DNA of 64,000 nucleotides from Flagellimonas pacifica (GTDB taxonomy: Bacteria > Bacteroidota > Bacteroidia > Flavobacteriales > Flavobacteriaceae), in contig NZ_OBEH01000004.1 of the NCBI RefSeq assembly GCF_900215465.1, forward strand, positions 186,001 through 250,000, in the 5' to 3' direction. Below, piece by piece: positions 34,973-43,988 of the stretch (positions are counted from its first letter, which is position 1; every line of letters begins with the position of its first letter). The position numbers and the translations under genes are program-made. The notes below the pieces were generated by a model. The model ran no database searches. It was not told the origin of the DNA and saw nothing but the letters and a program-made list of their open reading frames with translations.

Positions 34973-35684
34973 ATCGTCGTTCTCTATTTTGGTAACTTAA
35001 TATTGCTTCCACCAAATGATGCTCACTAAAATCAGGCCAAAATACATCAATAAAATATAATTCGGCGTATGCAATCTGCCAAAGCAAAAAATTGCTTATC
35101 CTCTGTTCCCCACTGGTTCGAATAAGCAAGTCCACATCTGGCAAAAAATGCGTGTAAAGATGAGTATTAATAACGGCTTCGTCAATATTTTCAGGTGAAA
35201 TTATATTATTTTTAACTTTGAGACTTATCTCCTTTACTGCTGTTTTTATTTCTTCCCTAGAACCATAACTTAGCGCCAAGGTAAGTGTCATTCCCGTGTT
35301 TTCAGCTGTTTTCGAAATGACCTCAGCCAATTCTTTTTGTGCTTTTGAAGGCAGGGAATCTATGTTTCCAATGGTACTTAGCCTTATATTGTTCTTGTTG
35401 AGTGTTTTTAGTTCTTTGCGAAGAGAGGACACCAAAAGTTTCATCAATGTTTCCACTTCTATTTTTGGTCGATTCCAATTTTCAGTGGAAAAAGCATAGA
35501 GTGTGAGATACTCTATTTGCATCTTTGCGCAATTTTCAACCGTTTTCCTTACGGCCTCCACACCATTTTCATGGCCAAAAATCCTAAGTCTACCCCGTTG
35601 TTTTGCCCATCTACCGTTACCATCCATGATAACAGCTACATGCTTTGGAAGTTTATCCTTGTTTACGTCCTCTAATGTGTGCAT
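34944..35684 (-). CDS. uppS: Isoprenyl transferase (undecaprenyl diphosphate synthase)
   Basis: Cis-prenyltransferase making the C55 lipid carrier for cell wall synthesis. D21 lies in VIMDGNGRWAKQRG (catalytic); YLTLYAFSTENWNRP and LLIRTSGEQRISNFLLWQIAYAE complete the family signatures. 246 aa, the usual length. It lies between DUF6089 (2-base gap) and bamA (overlap), inside the conserved envelope operon. Confidence 0.96.
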   Translation of the reverse strand: MHTLEDVNKDKLPKHVAVIMDGNGRWAKQRGRLRIFGHENGVEAVRKTVENCAKMQIEYLTLYAFSTENWNRPKIEVETLMKLLVSSLRKELKTLNKNNIRLSTIGNIDSLPSKAQKELAEVISKTAENTGMTLTLALSYGSREEIKTAVKEISLKVKNNIISPENIDEAVINTHLYTHFLPDVDLLIRTSGEQRISNFLLWQIAYAELYFIDVFWPDFSEHHLVEAILSYQNRERRFGKTSEQLN

Positions 35685-35686
35685 TT

Positions 35687-36379
35687 TTATTCAAAACAAT
35701 CCTGGCAGGGTTTACGCCCAAAGGTATACGTTAAGGTAATACCAGAAAAGACGTACCAGTCATCGCTTAAAATATTTCCAAACCTAAATTGCTCAAAGTT
35801 AGAACCAGCTGGATTACTTCCATCCAGATTATCGGTAAATGTATACCTAGCTCCAATCTCAGCACCTAGAATCAAAAATTGATTTAGACGATACTTTGCC
35901 CCAACCGTCATTGGAATTGCAAAACTACCTTCTTTTTGGTTAATATCTTGCACTTGAAGGGCATCAAAATAATTAAAATCATACCTAAAGTAGGTAAAAC
36001 CCGTATAAAGATAGGGAGTGAAGGCGGGTCCAAGCTTGTGAAGATTATATTCAACAAAGTTAAATTCAATGCCTACAGAGGCTTCCAGAACGGAATTATC
36101 AATTGCATATCCCCTTTGTTTTCTAGAAGACATACTGGATTTTGAGTCATCTGCGGTAAAAGTTCCGTATAAAACACTTGCCCTCCATGCGTACCTTTTG
36201 CTCTTGTTCCATTTAAAAACACCTCCAAATGCAGGGCCAGAGGGCAATATAAAATTTGTCCTACCCACATCACCAATATTATTGGCTCCACCGGCAAAAA
36301 GTCCAATTTCGTAGGTCTGGGCATTGACCTTAAGCATACAGCACAAAAAAATAGCCAAAACTATTCGCATACTATCCAA
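35687..36379 (-). CDS. DUF6089 family outer-membrane beta-barrel protein
   Basis: A 230-residue protein with signal peptide (about 1-20, LKVNAQ) and a small barrel built of alternating aromatic strands (AWRASVLYGTFTAD, FTPYLYTGFTYFRYDFNY, ILGAEIGARYTFTD), ending GRKPCQDCFE. The family is specific to Bacteroidota and regularly sits next to uppS/bamA; function is unknown. Start either at the first ATG or the internal ATG 9 bases on (MRIVLAIF). Confidence 0.88.
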   Translation of the reverse strand: MDSMRIVLAIFLCCMLKVNAQTYEIGLFAGGANNIGDVGRTNFILPSGPAFGGVFKWNKSKRYAWRASVLYGTFTADDSKSSMSSRKQRGYAIDNSVLEASVGIEFNFVEYNLHKLGPAFTPYLYTGFTYFRYDFNYFDALQVQDINQKEGSFAIPMTVGAKYRLNQFLILGAEIGARYTFTDNLDGSNPAGSNFEQFRFGNILSDDWYVFSGITLTYTFGRKPCQDCFE

Positions 36380-36480
36380 AAATTATACATGTTAGAGGTA
36401 AAGGAAGGTCAATACAATCTGCTGTTAAAACGTTCTCCTTTGTTAAACAGTTTTTAGCTTCTTTTATTGTTTTTGATAGG

Positions 36481-37362
36481 TTAATTGCGTTTATCTTGTC
36501 CCCAAAGAAGTTTATTACGTAGTGTTTTCAAGAAACTTTCTGAATTGTAGACTATCATCTTAACGGTAAAGTTTGATTTTTGAATTCTAATTTCTTTTCC
36601 ATTGGGGATACTGGCAATCCTTGAATCTAAAGCCACTAAATGGTTTTCCTCTCTTCCGGATGCTGTCAACCTTATTTTAGTGTCATCAGAAATGACCAAG
36701 GGGCGTGCATTCAGGTTATGTGGAGCAATTGGAGTCAAAACCAAGGATTTAGCTGAGGGTTCTATCACCGGACCACCACAACTTAGAGAATATCCCGTAG
36801 AGCCTGTTGGTGTGGAAACAATCAGTCCATCTGCCCAATAAGAAGTTAAATATTCATCGTTTAAATAGGTTTCAACGTTGATCATGGAAGTAGTATCCTT
36901 TCGGCTGACCGTAATTTCATTCAGCGCAAAATTTAAACTTCCAAATTCGTCCAAATCGCTGTTCAGTGAAACTTCTACTAGGCTTCTTTCTTCTATACTA
37001 TAATGACCCGCAATAAATTCTGTCACAATTTTACGCACATCTTCTTTTTTAAATGTGGATAAAAATCCGAGCCTACCAGTATTTACGCCAACTATAGGAA
37101 TCCCCAAGTCTTTGACATAGGTCACAGCCCTGAGCATGGTACCGTCACCACCAAAACTCACGAACATATCAAAAGAAGTGTTTAAACCAGAAGATTGGGA
37201 GAATGTACCATGATTGTAACCCGAAATATAATCTGCAACAAGTTCATTAAATCCCTCCTCTATATAAAAAGAAGTGTTATTCTTCTGAAGTTCATCCAAA
37301 AGTCCAATTAGGTATTCTTTGTCCGTGCTATTAAAAGCTTGACCGTAAATTGCTACTTTCAT
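36481..37362 (-). CDS. nadK: NAD kinase
   Basis: Phosphorylates NAD to NADP. The 293 residues carry the GGDGT motif (71-75, SFGGDGTMLRAV), NTGRLGFLSTF, NEITVSRKD, TPTGSTGYSLSCGGPVI and APHNLNARPLVI, the full set of family motifs. It lies one base after the CBS-domain gene and 101 bases before DUF6089 in the same direction. Confidence 0.96.
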   Translation of the reverse strand: MKVAIYGQAFNSTDKEYLIGLLDELQKNNTSFYIEEGFNELVADYISGYNHGTFSQSSGLNTSFDMFVSFGGDGTMLRAVTYVKDLGIPIVGVNTGRLGFLSTFKKEDVRKIVTEFIAGHYSIEERSLVEVSLNSDLDEFGSLNFALNEITVSRKDTTSMINVETYLNDEYLTSYWADGLIVSTPTGSTGYSLSCGGPVIEPSAKSLVLTPIAPHNLNARPLVISDDTKIRLTASGREENHLVALDSRIASIPNGKEIRIQKSNFTVKMIVYNSESFLKTLRNKLLWGQDKRN

Positions 37363-37363
37363 C

Positions 37364-38020
37364 CTAGACGTTAAGGTATTTCTCCAAGTAATCCGACCGC
37401 TGTTTTAAATCCTCCAGAAACTGGTCATCACTATTACCAAAAACAATGTTGTAATTGTATCTTCTAAAAGTTTGGGCCACTTCATTAAGATTTTCGGACC
37501 CCACTTTTAGCGTTATTTCAACCATATCATTCTGCGAATCTGTAATAAAAGCTCCCAATAAACGAGCATTGTTACCTTCCACAATTTGAGCTATTTCGCT
37601 AAAAGAGTAATCCTTTATTCCAATGGAAATTACTAGAATACCTCCTGGCTCTTTAAAGAATGGCGTATCAATGAAAGTGGAAACAACATCCTCCAAATCA
37701 TAATATCCAACAATAATCCGATTTTCATCCAATACAGGAAGTACATTGGCCTCGTTTCTAGAAAACATTTCCAAAACATCCAACCAAGCCGTTTCTTTGG
37801 TCACAAAAAAAGTTTCCAATTCAAATCTAAAATCCTCAATCTTTTTTTTGGGCTCAAAACAAGCCAGATCATTCTCAGAAAGTACACCAATATAACCTCC
37901 ATCTTCTGTTACCGCTACATGGGAAAAAGTGGTTTCCTCAAAAAAATGAATCACCTCCTCCAATGTTTCCGAAACCTCAAAAACTGGAACTGTAGATATA
38001 ATTTGATTCTGGATTTGCAT
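37364..38020 (-). CDS. CBS-domain protein
   Basis: A 218-residue protein with a CBS pair (about 1-130; VTEDGGYIGVLSENDL, VLPVLDENRIIVGYYDLEDV), followed by an ACT-like region (ILVISIGIKDYSFSEIAQIVEGNN). It is the first gene of the nadK-uppS-bamA block and divergent from pdxJ. A nucleotide-sensing role is inferred from the domain; the target is unknown. Confidence 0.88.
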   Translation of the reverse strand: MQIQNQIISTVPVFEVSETLEEVIHFFEETTFSHVAVTEDGGYIGVLSENDLACFEPKKKIEDFRFELETFFVTKETAWLDVLEMFSRNEANVLPVLDENRIIVGYYDLEDVVSTFIDTPFFKEPGGILVISIGIKDYSFSEIAQIVEGNNARLLGAFITDSQNDMVEITLKVGSENLNEVAQTFRRYNYNIVFGNSDDQFLEDLKQRSDYLEKYLNV

Positions 38021-38078
38021 AACAATTTTATTAAGCGCAAAATACTAATTTTTAATCGCAAAAGGCGTGCCTAATTCT

Positions 38079-38086
38079 TATTTTTG
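38079..38086 (+). promoter_or_regulatory. -7 box of pdxJ
   Basis: TATTTTTG fits TAnnTTTG and ends 19 bases before the pdxJ ATG at 38106. Confidence 0.5.
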
Positions 38087-38105
38087 CCTTTCAAAAAAGG
38101 AAGTC

Positions 38106-38822
38106 ATGACAAAATTGAGTGTCAACATTAACAAATTGGCAACGCTTAGAAATTCCAGAGGTGGAAATATGCCAAACTTGATAAAATCAGCTAATGATAT
38201 TGAGTCCTTTGGAGCTCAGGGAATAACTATTCACCCAAGGCCGGATGAGCGACATATTCGTTATCAAGATGCTTATGACTTAAAAGAAGTGGTTACTACC
38301 GAGTATAATATTGAAGGAAATCCCATTCCTAAATTTGTGGATATGGTTCTTGCCATTAAACCCACTCAAGTAACCTTAGTACCAGATGCGGAAGATGCCG
38401 TCACTTCCAATGCCGGATGGGACACTATAAAACACAAAGATTTTTTAGCTGATGTCATCAAAACCTTCAAGGAAAATGGAATTCGCACTTCTATTTTTGT
38501 TGACCCTGATGTTGAAATGGTAAAAGGAGCAGCAGAAACAGGTACAGACAGAATAGAATTGTATACGGAGAGCTTTGCCCAAGAATTTTCCAAAGGAAAG
38601 GAAAAGGAAAGCATACAGCCATTTATGGACGCTGCTGTTATGGCAAATGAACTGGGATTAGGTATCAATGCTGGCCATGACCTTAATTTGGATAATATTC
38701 AGTTTTTCAAGTCGCATATTCCAAATCTCTTGGAAGTTTCCATTGGACATGCCCTTATCTGTGAATCCATTTATCTTGGACTTGAAAATGTAGTTAACAT
38801 GTACTTGCATAGATTGAAATAA
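38106..38822 (+). CDS. pdxJ: Pyridoxine 5'-phosphate synthase
   Basis: Last step of the DXP-dependent vitamin B6 pathway (condenses 3-amino-2-oxopropyl phosphate with DXP). The start is at ATG 38106 (MTKLSVNINKLATLRNSRGG; 238 aa); the frame is open 13 codons upstream, but that part overlaps the promoter. Motifs: ITIHPRPDERHIR, VTLVPDAEDAVTSN, DRIELYTE, INAGHDLNLDN and EVSIGHALI. The stop overlaps the next start (TAATG). Confidence 0.96.
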   Translation: MTKLSVNINKLATLRNSRGGNMPNLIKSANDIESFGAQGITIHPRPDERHIRYQDAYDLKEVVTTEYNIEGNPIPKFVDMVLAIKPTQVTLVPDAEDAVTSNAGWDTIKHKDFLADVIKTFKENGIRTSIFVDPDVEMVKGAAETGTDRIELYTESFAQEFSKGKEKESIQPFMDAAVMANELGLGINAGHDLNLDNIQFFKSHIPNLLEVSIGHALICESIYLGLENVVNMYLHRLK

Positions 38823-39592
38823 TGGAACTACTTCATTCAAAAATTATAGGAGAAGGAAAGCCTCTATTGATTTTACATGGCTTTTTAGGCATGTCGGATA
38901 ATTGGAAAACACTAGGCTCACAATACTCTAAAAATGATTTTCAAGTCCACCTCATAGATCAACGCAATCATGGCAAGAGCTTTCATTCGGATGATTTTGA
39001 TTATGAATATTTAAGTTCGGATGTTCTTCATTATATAAACCATTATCAGATTGATGGCGCACATTTGATCGGACACTCCATGGGAGGCAAAACTGCAATG
39101 CAATTGGCCACCACCAATCCCAATCGAGTACAAAAATTAATCGTGGCCGACATATCGCCAAAATATTATCCCCCACACCATCAGCCCATTATTGATGCAT
39201 TGAAAAAATTGGATTTTGACACTATTTCCAGCAGAAAAGAAGCCGATGAAGCTTTATCAGTATATCTTCCTGATTTTGGAATACGACAATTTTTATTGAA
39301 AAACCTTCATTGGGTATCGCCCGGAAAACTAGGGCTGCGATTCAATTTTAACATTCTTAAAGATAAAATGGACGAAATTGGAGAAAACATTGACGCAACC
39401 GCTACCTTTGATGGCCCCACCCTATTTCTTCGCGGTGATCGTTCCGAGTACATCATGCCAAATGATTATTCAGAAATACACAAACACTTTCCAAATGCCC
39501 TAATTGAGAGCATTGATAATGCAGGTCATTGGCTGCATGCGGAGAATCCAAAACAATTTCTAGAAAAAACTCTCAACTTCCTAAATTCATAA
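38822..39592 (+). CDS. Alpha/beta hydrolase
   Basis: A 256-residue alpha/beta hydrolase with LHGFLGMSDNW (oxyanion region), the nucleophile elbow GHSMGGKTA (Ser about 88), a distal Asp in FLRGDRSEYI and the catalytic His in NAGHWLHAENP. It is close to the YbfF/acyl-CoA-esterase-type hydrolases. Translation is coupled to pdxJ (1-base overlap). The substrate is unknown. Confidence 0.92.
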   Translation: MELLHSKIIGEGKPLLILHGFLGMSDNWKTLGSQYSKNDFQVHLIDQRNHGKSFHSDDFDYEYLSSDVLHYINHYQIDGAHLIGHSMGGKTAMQLATTNPNRVQKLIVADISPKYYPPHHQPIIDALKKLDFDTISSRKEADEALSVYLPDFGIRQFLLKNLHWVSPGKLGLRFNFNILKDKMDEIGENIDATATFDGPTLFLRGDRSEYIMPNDYSEIHKHFPNALIESIDNAGHWLHAENPKQFLEKTLNFLNS

Positions 39593-39607
39593 AAATCCAC
39601 CCTTTTT

Positions 39608-39623
39608 ATTATGCATGCATAAT
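39608..39623. promoter_or_regulatory. Second copy of the ATTATGCATGCATAAT palindrome
   Basis: A perfect 16-bp palindrome identical to the core of the 28-bp palindrome upstream of etfB. It lies just upstream of the -33-like TTG (39628-39630) of the SGNH lipoprotein gene. Only these two full copies were seen in the window. Confidence 0.7.
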
Positions 39624-39627
39624 TTTT

Positions 39628-39659
39628 TTGGTCATTTTATTGCCTGTATAACAAATTTG
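39628..39659 (+). promoter_or_regulatory. Candidate promoter of the SGNH lipoprotein gene
   Basis: TTG at 39628-39630 and CAAATTTG at 39652-39659 (one mismatch to TAnnTTTG) are 21 bases apart. The start codon lies 65 bases downstream, leaving a sizeable leader. Confidence 0.4.
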
Positions 39660-39724
39660 ACATAGTTTTGGTAATATCGGTTTTACCATAATTTAACATA
39701 AACTAACTCTAACGGATTATAGAT

Positions 39725-41272
39725 ATGAAAAAGTTTTATGCCCTACTCCCCTTCTTAGGGTTATTCCTAATTGCATGTCAAGATGACGATACCCCAATAG
39801 AACCAGACCCAATGCCAGACCCAATTGAGTATACCTCTGGGTCAGCAGATTTTACTAAATATGTGGCCGTAGGAAACTCCCTTACCGCTGGGTTTTCAGA
39901 CAATGCACTGTTCAGAGCAGGACAAGAAGCTTCTTTTCCCAATATGCTTGCAACAAACTTTGCATTGGCAGGTGGTGGGGCTTTTGAAATTCCATTTATG
40001 GCGGATAACTTGGGAGGTGCAACCATTAATGGTGTTAGGGATGCAAATATGGATGGTGCAGATGATATTGGAAATAGATTAATTTTAGTTTTTACAGCAG
40101 ATGGGCCCGCTCCAACACCAAAAGCAGGAGAAGGTTCAACGGAGATTACCAACAAATTATCTGGCCCCTTCAATAACATGGGAATTCCAGGCGCCAAAAG
40201 CTATGAATTATTGGCTCCAGGATATGGTAGTTTGGCCGGTTTAGCCGTGGGAGCTGCAAACCCATACTATGTTCGTATCTCATCAGCGGAAGATGCCACT
40301 GTCATTGGGGATGCTGCTGCACAAGGCGCAACTTTTTTCTCCTCTTGGATTGGTGCCAACGATATTCTATTATATGCCACCAATGGAGGTTCCGGAACGG
40401 ATCGAACCGGAAACCCCAACCCTGCAAGCTACTCTAGAAATGATATTACTGACCCTACGGTTTTTGCAGGGTCTTTAAATGGTATTCTTGGGGCAATGAC
40501 AGCAGGCGGAGCCAAAGGTGTAATTGCCAACATACCAAACGTAACAGACATTCCATACTTTACAACTGTCCCACACAATCCCGTTCCGTTAGATGAAGCT
40601 ACCGCAACATTATTAAACGGTTCTTATGCTGCTTATAACGCGGGTGTGGCCGGAGCCTTAAATTTTCTTGTTGGCATGTCAGCCATATCACAAGAAGATG
40701 CGGATTTAGAAATAGCCAAAAGAACTATTTCATTTGCTGCAGGCGATACCAACGCCGCGGTACTTCTTGATGAAGACTTGACAGATTTAACTGGCATCAA
40801 CTCTGCTCTTGTGAATATGAGACAAGCTACGGCTGAAGATTTAATGGTACTTACATCAAGATCATTTATTGGCACATTGGCAAATCCTCTTGACCCAACT
40901 TCCATTAACGGAGTGGCTGTTCCTTTAGAAGATAAATGGGTACTTACCCCAGAAGAGCAAACAGCAATTAACAACGCCCTTACCGCATACAATGCAACTA
41001 TAGAAGCTCTGGCAACCCAGTTTGATCTTGCATTTGTTGATGCAAATGCATTGTTAGGTGTGCTAAAAACGCAAGGTTTCCCAATGGCAGATGGAAGTAC
41101 GGTTACCTCCACGTTTGGAACTGGAGGCGGTTTCTCATTAGATGGAGTGCATCCAGCCCCTAGAGGATATGCTATTCTGGCCAATGCTTTCATCAAAGCT
41201 ATAAATGAAAAATATGGATCTAATTTACCCGATGTAAACCCATTAAATTATACTGGTCTTTATATCGAATAA
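39725..41272 (+). CDS. SGNH/GDSL-type hydrolase lipoprotein
   Basis: Surface or periplasmic lipoprotein (lipobox LFLIAC, Cys18) with an SGNH esterase fold spread over 515 aa. Block I is AVGNSLTAG (Ser nucleophile; Asn replaces the Asp of GDS), block III WIGANDILLY, block V DGVHPAPRGYAILANAF (catalytic Asp-x-x-His). Large inserts separate the blocks. In flavobacteria this family is often next to a FadL-like porin, which is not the case here. Lipid or acyl ester hydrolysis is likely, which fits sharing an operator core with etfBA (inference). Followed by a strong terminator. Confidence 0.9.
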   Translation: MKKFYALLPFLGLFLIACQDDDTPIEPDPMPDPIEYTSGSADFTKYVAVGNSLTAGFSDNALFRAGQEASFPNMLATNFALAGGGAFEIPFMADNLGGATINGVRDANMDGADDIGNRLILVFTADGPAPTPKAGEGSTEITNKLSGPFNNMGIPGAKSYELLAPGYGSLAGLAVGAANPYYVRISSAEDATVIGDAAAQGATFFSSWIGANDILLYATNGGSGTDRTGNPNPASYSRNDITDPTVFAGSLNGILGAMTAGGAKGVIANIPNVTDIPYFTTVPHNPVPLDEATATLLNGSYAAYNAGVAGALNFLVGMSAISQEDADLEIAKRTISFAAGDTNAAVLLDEDLTDLTGINSALVNMRQATAEDLMVLTSRSFIGTLANPLDPTSINGVAVPLEDKWVLTPEEQTAINNALTAYNATIEALATQFDLAFVDANALLGVLKTQGFPMADGSTVTSTFGTGGGFSLDGVHPAPRGYAILANAFIKAINEKYGSNLPDVNPLNYTGLYIE

Positions 41273-41305
41273 TCAATATTCTAACTCAATTTTTTATATA
41301 TTGAT

Positions 41306-41333
41306 GGCACCGTTTTTAACGGTGCCTTTTTTG
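41306..41333 (+). terminator. Terminator of the SGNH lipoprotein gene
   Basis: GGCACCGTT (41306-41314) pairs with AACGGTGCC (41318-41326) around TTT, then a T-run. Confidence 0.88.
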
Positions 41334-41356
41334 TTCAACCCGATAAAACCTATTCT

Positions 41357-41707
41357 ATGAAACTCGTTATAAGACTATTATTAAACGCTTTGGCCGTAGT
41401 CATACTTTCTTATGCCTTACCCGGGGTTGGTGTGGACTCCATGACCACTGCAATTATTGTAGCTGTTGTATTGAGTATTCTCAACTTTTTAGTAAAACCC
41501 ATTCTTATAATTCTGACCTTACCCATTACCATTGTTACACTTGGGCTCTTCCTATTGATCATTAACGCCATCATCATACTCATAGCCGCACATTTCATCT
41601 CAGGATTTCAGGTTTCAAGTATCTGGTGGGCCCTTATTTTTAGCCTTTTACTTTCATTTTTGCAATCCATTTTACATTCCATGTTAAAAGAGGATAAATC
41701 GAAATGA
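41357..41707 (+). CDS. Phage-holin-family (4-TM) membrane protein
   Basis: A 116-residue protein with four hydrophobic helices (VIRLLLNALAVVILSYAL; IIVAVVLSILNFLVKPILII; LGLFLLIINAIIILIAAHFI; WALIFSLLLSFLQSIL), matching the widespread Phage_holin_4_2-type family. The name is historical: there is no prophage here, and the family is a chromosomal membrane protein of unknown function. Confidence 0.85.
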   Translation: MKLVIRLLLNALAVVILSYALPGVGVDSMTTAIIVAVVLSILNFLVKPILIILTLPITIVTLGLFLLIINAIIILIAAHFISGFQVSSIWWALIFSLLLSFLQSILHSMLKEDKSK

Positions 41708-41736
41708 TACTATTTGGCATTCAATGTTTTAAAAAG

Positions 41737-41767
41737 TTGCTGCCAAAAAGAAAATACATTACTTTTG
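41737..41767 (+). promoter_or_regulatory. Promoter of tig
   Basis: TTG (41737-41739) and TACTTTTG (41760-41767, TAnnTTTG) are 20 bases apart; the tig ATG follows at 41803. One of the better-matching promoters in the window. Confidence 0.6.
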
Positions 41768-41802
41768 CCACCCATTTTTTGAATAGCAAATTAAGGTAGG
41801 AG

Positions 41803-43125
41803 ATGAATATTACAAAAGAGCAGATTGACGAGCTAAATGCAGTTGTAAAAGTTGCCATAAGCAAGGATGATTATCAAGATAAAGTTGAAAAAATCTTGAA
41901 CGATTACAGAAAACAGGCCAATATACCAGGTTTTCGGAAAGGTCAAGTTCCTATGGGACTTATCAAAAAACAATATGGCAAGGCTGTTTTGGTTGATGAA
42001 GTGAACAAATTACTACAAGACAATCTTAACAAATACCTTACTGAAGAAAAGTTAGATGTTTTGGGCAATCCTTTACCCAAGCAGCAAGATAATTTTGATT
42101 GGGATAATGAAAATCTTGATTTTGAATTTGAATTGGGCCTTGCCCCTAGCTTTGATGTTCAGGTAAAAACAAAAAAAGCAGTAACGCAATACAAAATTGT
42201 TGCCGATAAAAAGATGATCGAGGAACAAGTAGAGCGTATCCAAAAACAATATGGGAAATTAGTTTCCAAAGATGAAGTTGGCAAAACCGACGAACTTACA
42301 GGTACATTCAAAAATGAATCTGAAGAAATAGAACACAAGACAACCATTGAGCTAGATAAAATTAAAAGCAAGAAAGCTATTGATGCACTTACTGGAAAAA
42401 AAGTTGGAGATTCCTTGGAATTAAAAACCAAAGGTCTTTTCAAAGAAGACTACTTTTTGTCCAGCGCCCTTGGAATTGACAAAGAAAAAGCTGAAAAGTT
42501 AAATATCGAAGTTTCTTTTGCCATCGAGGAAATCAATGAACGTCAACCAGCTATACTTGACCAAGAACTATTTGACAAATTGTTTGGCAAGGATGCTATA
42601 AAATCCGAAAAAGAACTACGCGATCGAATCACGGAAGATTCTGAAAAGCAGTTTGAACAGCAATCTGACCAAAAGTTATTGAACGATATCACGGAAAAAC
42701 TTATTGACGACACCAAGTTTGACCTTCCTTCAGAGTTTTTACAAAAATGGATTCAGGTAAGTGGCGAAAACCCACTATCTGATGATGAGGCCAAAGAAGA
42801 ATTTGAAAAATCTGAAAAAGGACTACGTTATCAACTAATTGAAGGTAAGATCATCCAAGAAAACGACCTACAGGTTCAAATGGATGAATTAAAAGAGTTT
42901 GCCAAAGGATTCATCAAGTCGCAAATGGCCCAATATGGTCATTTAGACCCACAAGAAGAAGAGTTGGAGAACATAGCCATGCGGGTTATGGGCAATCAAG
43001 ATGAGGTGAAAAGACTCTCTGAGCAATTGATGAGCCAAAAACTATTGGCTTTCTACAAAGAACACGCTAACCTCAAAGTAAAAGAGGTTACTTATGATAA
43101 CTTTGTTAAGGAAGCCTATAGCTAG
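41803..43125 (+). CDS. tig: Trigger factor
   Basis: Ribosome-associated chaperone for nascent chains. The N-terminal ribosome-docking loop GFRKGQVP (about residues 47-54) is present, followed by a divergent PPIase-like region and a long helical C-terminal domain (250-440; DDEAKEEFEKSEKGLRYQLIEG). 440 aa, normal length. It is upstream of clpP and clpX, the usual bacterial order, with a terminator before clpP. Confidence 0.96.
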   Translation: MNITKEQIDELNAVVKVAISKDDYQDKVEKILNDYRKQANIPGFRKGQVPMGLIKKQYGKAVLVDEVNKLLQDNLNKYLTEEKLDVLGNPLPKQQDNFDWDNENLDFEFELGLAPSFDVQVKTKKAVTQYKIVADKKMIEEQVERIQKQYGKLVSKDEVGKTDELTGTFKNESEEIEHKTTIELDKIKSKKAIDALTGKKVGDSLELKTKGLFKEDYFLSSALGIDKEKAEKLNIEVSFAIEEINERQPAILDQELFDKLFGKDAIKSEKELRDRITEDSEKQFEQQSDQKLLNDITEKLIDDTKFDLPSEFLQKWIQVSGENPLSDDEAKEEFEKSEKGLRYQLIEGKIIQENDLQVQMDELKEFAKGFIKSQMAQYGHLDPQEEELENIAMRVMGNQDEVKRLSEQLMSQKLLAFYKEHANLKVKEVTYDNFVKEAYS

Positions 43126-43156
43126 ATTGAGCTAAAAGAAATTTAAGTATCTTTAC

Positions 43157-43192
43157 GGTGCCGGAAAGTTGAGTTTTCGGCACCTTTTTTTT
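43157..43192 (+). terminator. Terminator after tig
   Basis: GGTGCCG (43157-43163) pairs with CGGCACC (43178-43184), with AAA/TTT extending the stem inward, followed by eight T. It sits only 22 bases before the clpP start, so clpP expression needs readthrough or a promoter within the hairpin region. Confidence 0.85.
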
Positions 43193-43214
43193 AAGCAAAA
43201 TCGAAGAAAATCCT

Positions 43215-43895
43215 ATGGATTACGGAACAGAATTCAAAAAATACGCTACCAAGCACCATGGAATAAATAGCATGTACTACGATCAAATTATGAGTAGTAT
43301 GTACCCAACGAACATGACTCCCAATATTATTGAGGAAAGGCAATTGAACGCTATAGCCATGGACGTTTTCTCTAGATTGATGATGGATCGCATTATATTT
43401 TTGGGAACCGGAATCAATGACCAGGTAGCCAATATAGTACAGGCGCAGTTGCTCTTTTTGGAAAGTGCAGATGCCGTAAAAGACATTCAAATCTATATTA
43501 ATTCTCCCGGAGGTAGTGTTTATGCCGGATTGGGGATATACGATACCATGCAATTCATCAAACCTGATGTTGCCACTATTTGTACAGGAATAGCTGCCTC
43601 TATGGCTGCCGTTCTTTTGTGTGCAGGGCATGAGGGCAAACGAAGTGGATTAACACATTCACGTGTCATGATCCACCAACCATTGTCCGGAGCCCAAGGT
43701 CAGGCAAGTGATATCGAAATTGCTGCAAAAGAAGTACTTAAAATAAAAGACGAATTATATCAAATCATATCAAACCACTCAGGGCAACCCTTTGACAAGG
43801 TTTATGAAGACAGTGATCGAGATTACTGGATGAAGGCAGAAGAGGCTAAAAAATATGGTATGATCGATGAGATTTTGGTAAGGGAAAAGTCCTAA
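43215..43895 (+). CDS. clpP: ATP-dependent Clp protease proteolytic subunit
   Basis: Serine peptidase forming the tetradecameric chamber. The catalytic Ser129 (GIAASMAAVLLCAG), His154 (SRVMIHQPLSG) and an Asp near residue 203 are visible. INSPGGSVYAGLGIYDT is the conserved substrate-binding strand. The N-terminus of about 30 residues is longer than in E. coli, as usual in this phylum. 93 bases upstream of clpX. Confidence 0.97.
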   Translation: MDYGTEFKKYATKHHGINSMYYDQIMSSMYPTNMTPNIIEERQLNAIAMDVFSRLMMDRIIFLGTGINDQVANIVQAQLLFLESADAVKDIQIYINSPGGSVYAGLGIYDTMQFIKPDVATICTGIAASMAAVLLCAGHEGKRSGLTHSRVMIHQPLSGAQGQASDIEIAAKEVLKIKDELYQIISNHSGQPFDKVYEDSDRDYWMKAEEAKKYGMIDEILVREKS

Positions 43896-43988
43896 TCTCG
43901 TACAAACAAGCGGAAAACTGTGTTTTGGAATAAACCAAACCAAGTTTTTTTGCGTTATTAGTGGTTGAACTTTATGTGTAGTTAGAAT

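Noticed and set aside
41357..41707. Prophage remnant suggested by a holin-family protein
   Set aside because: The family is a common chromosomal four-helix membrane protein; no phage genes surround it.
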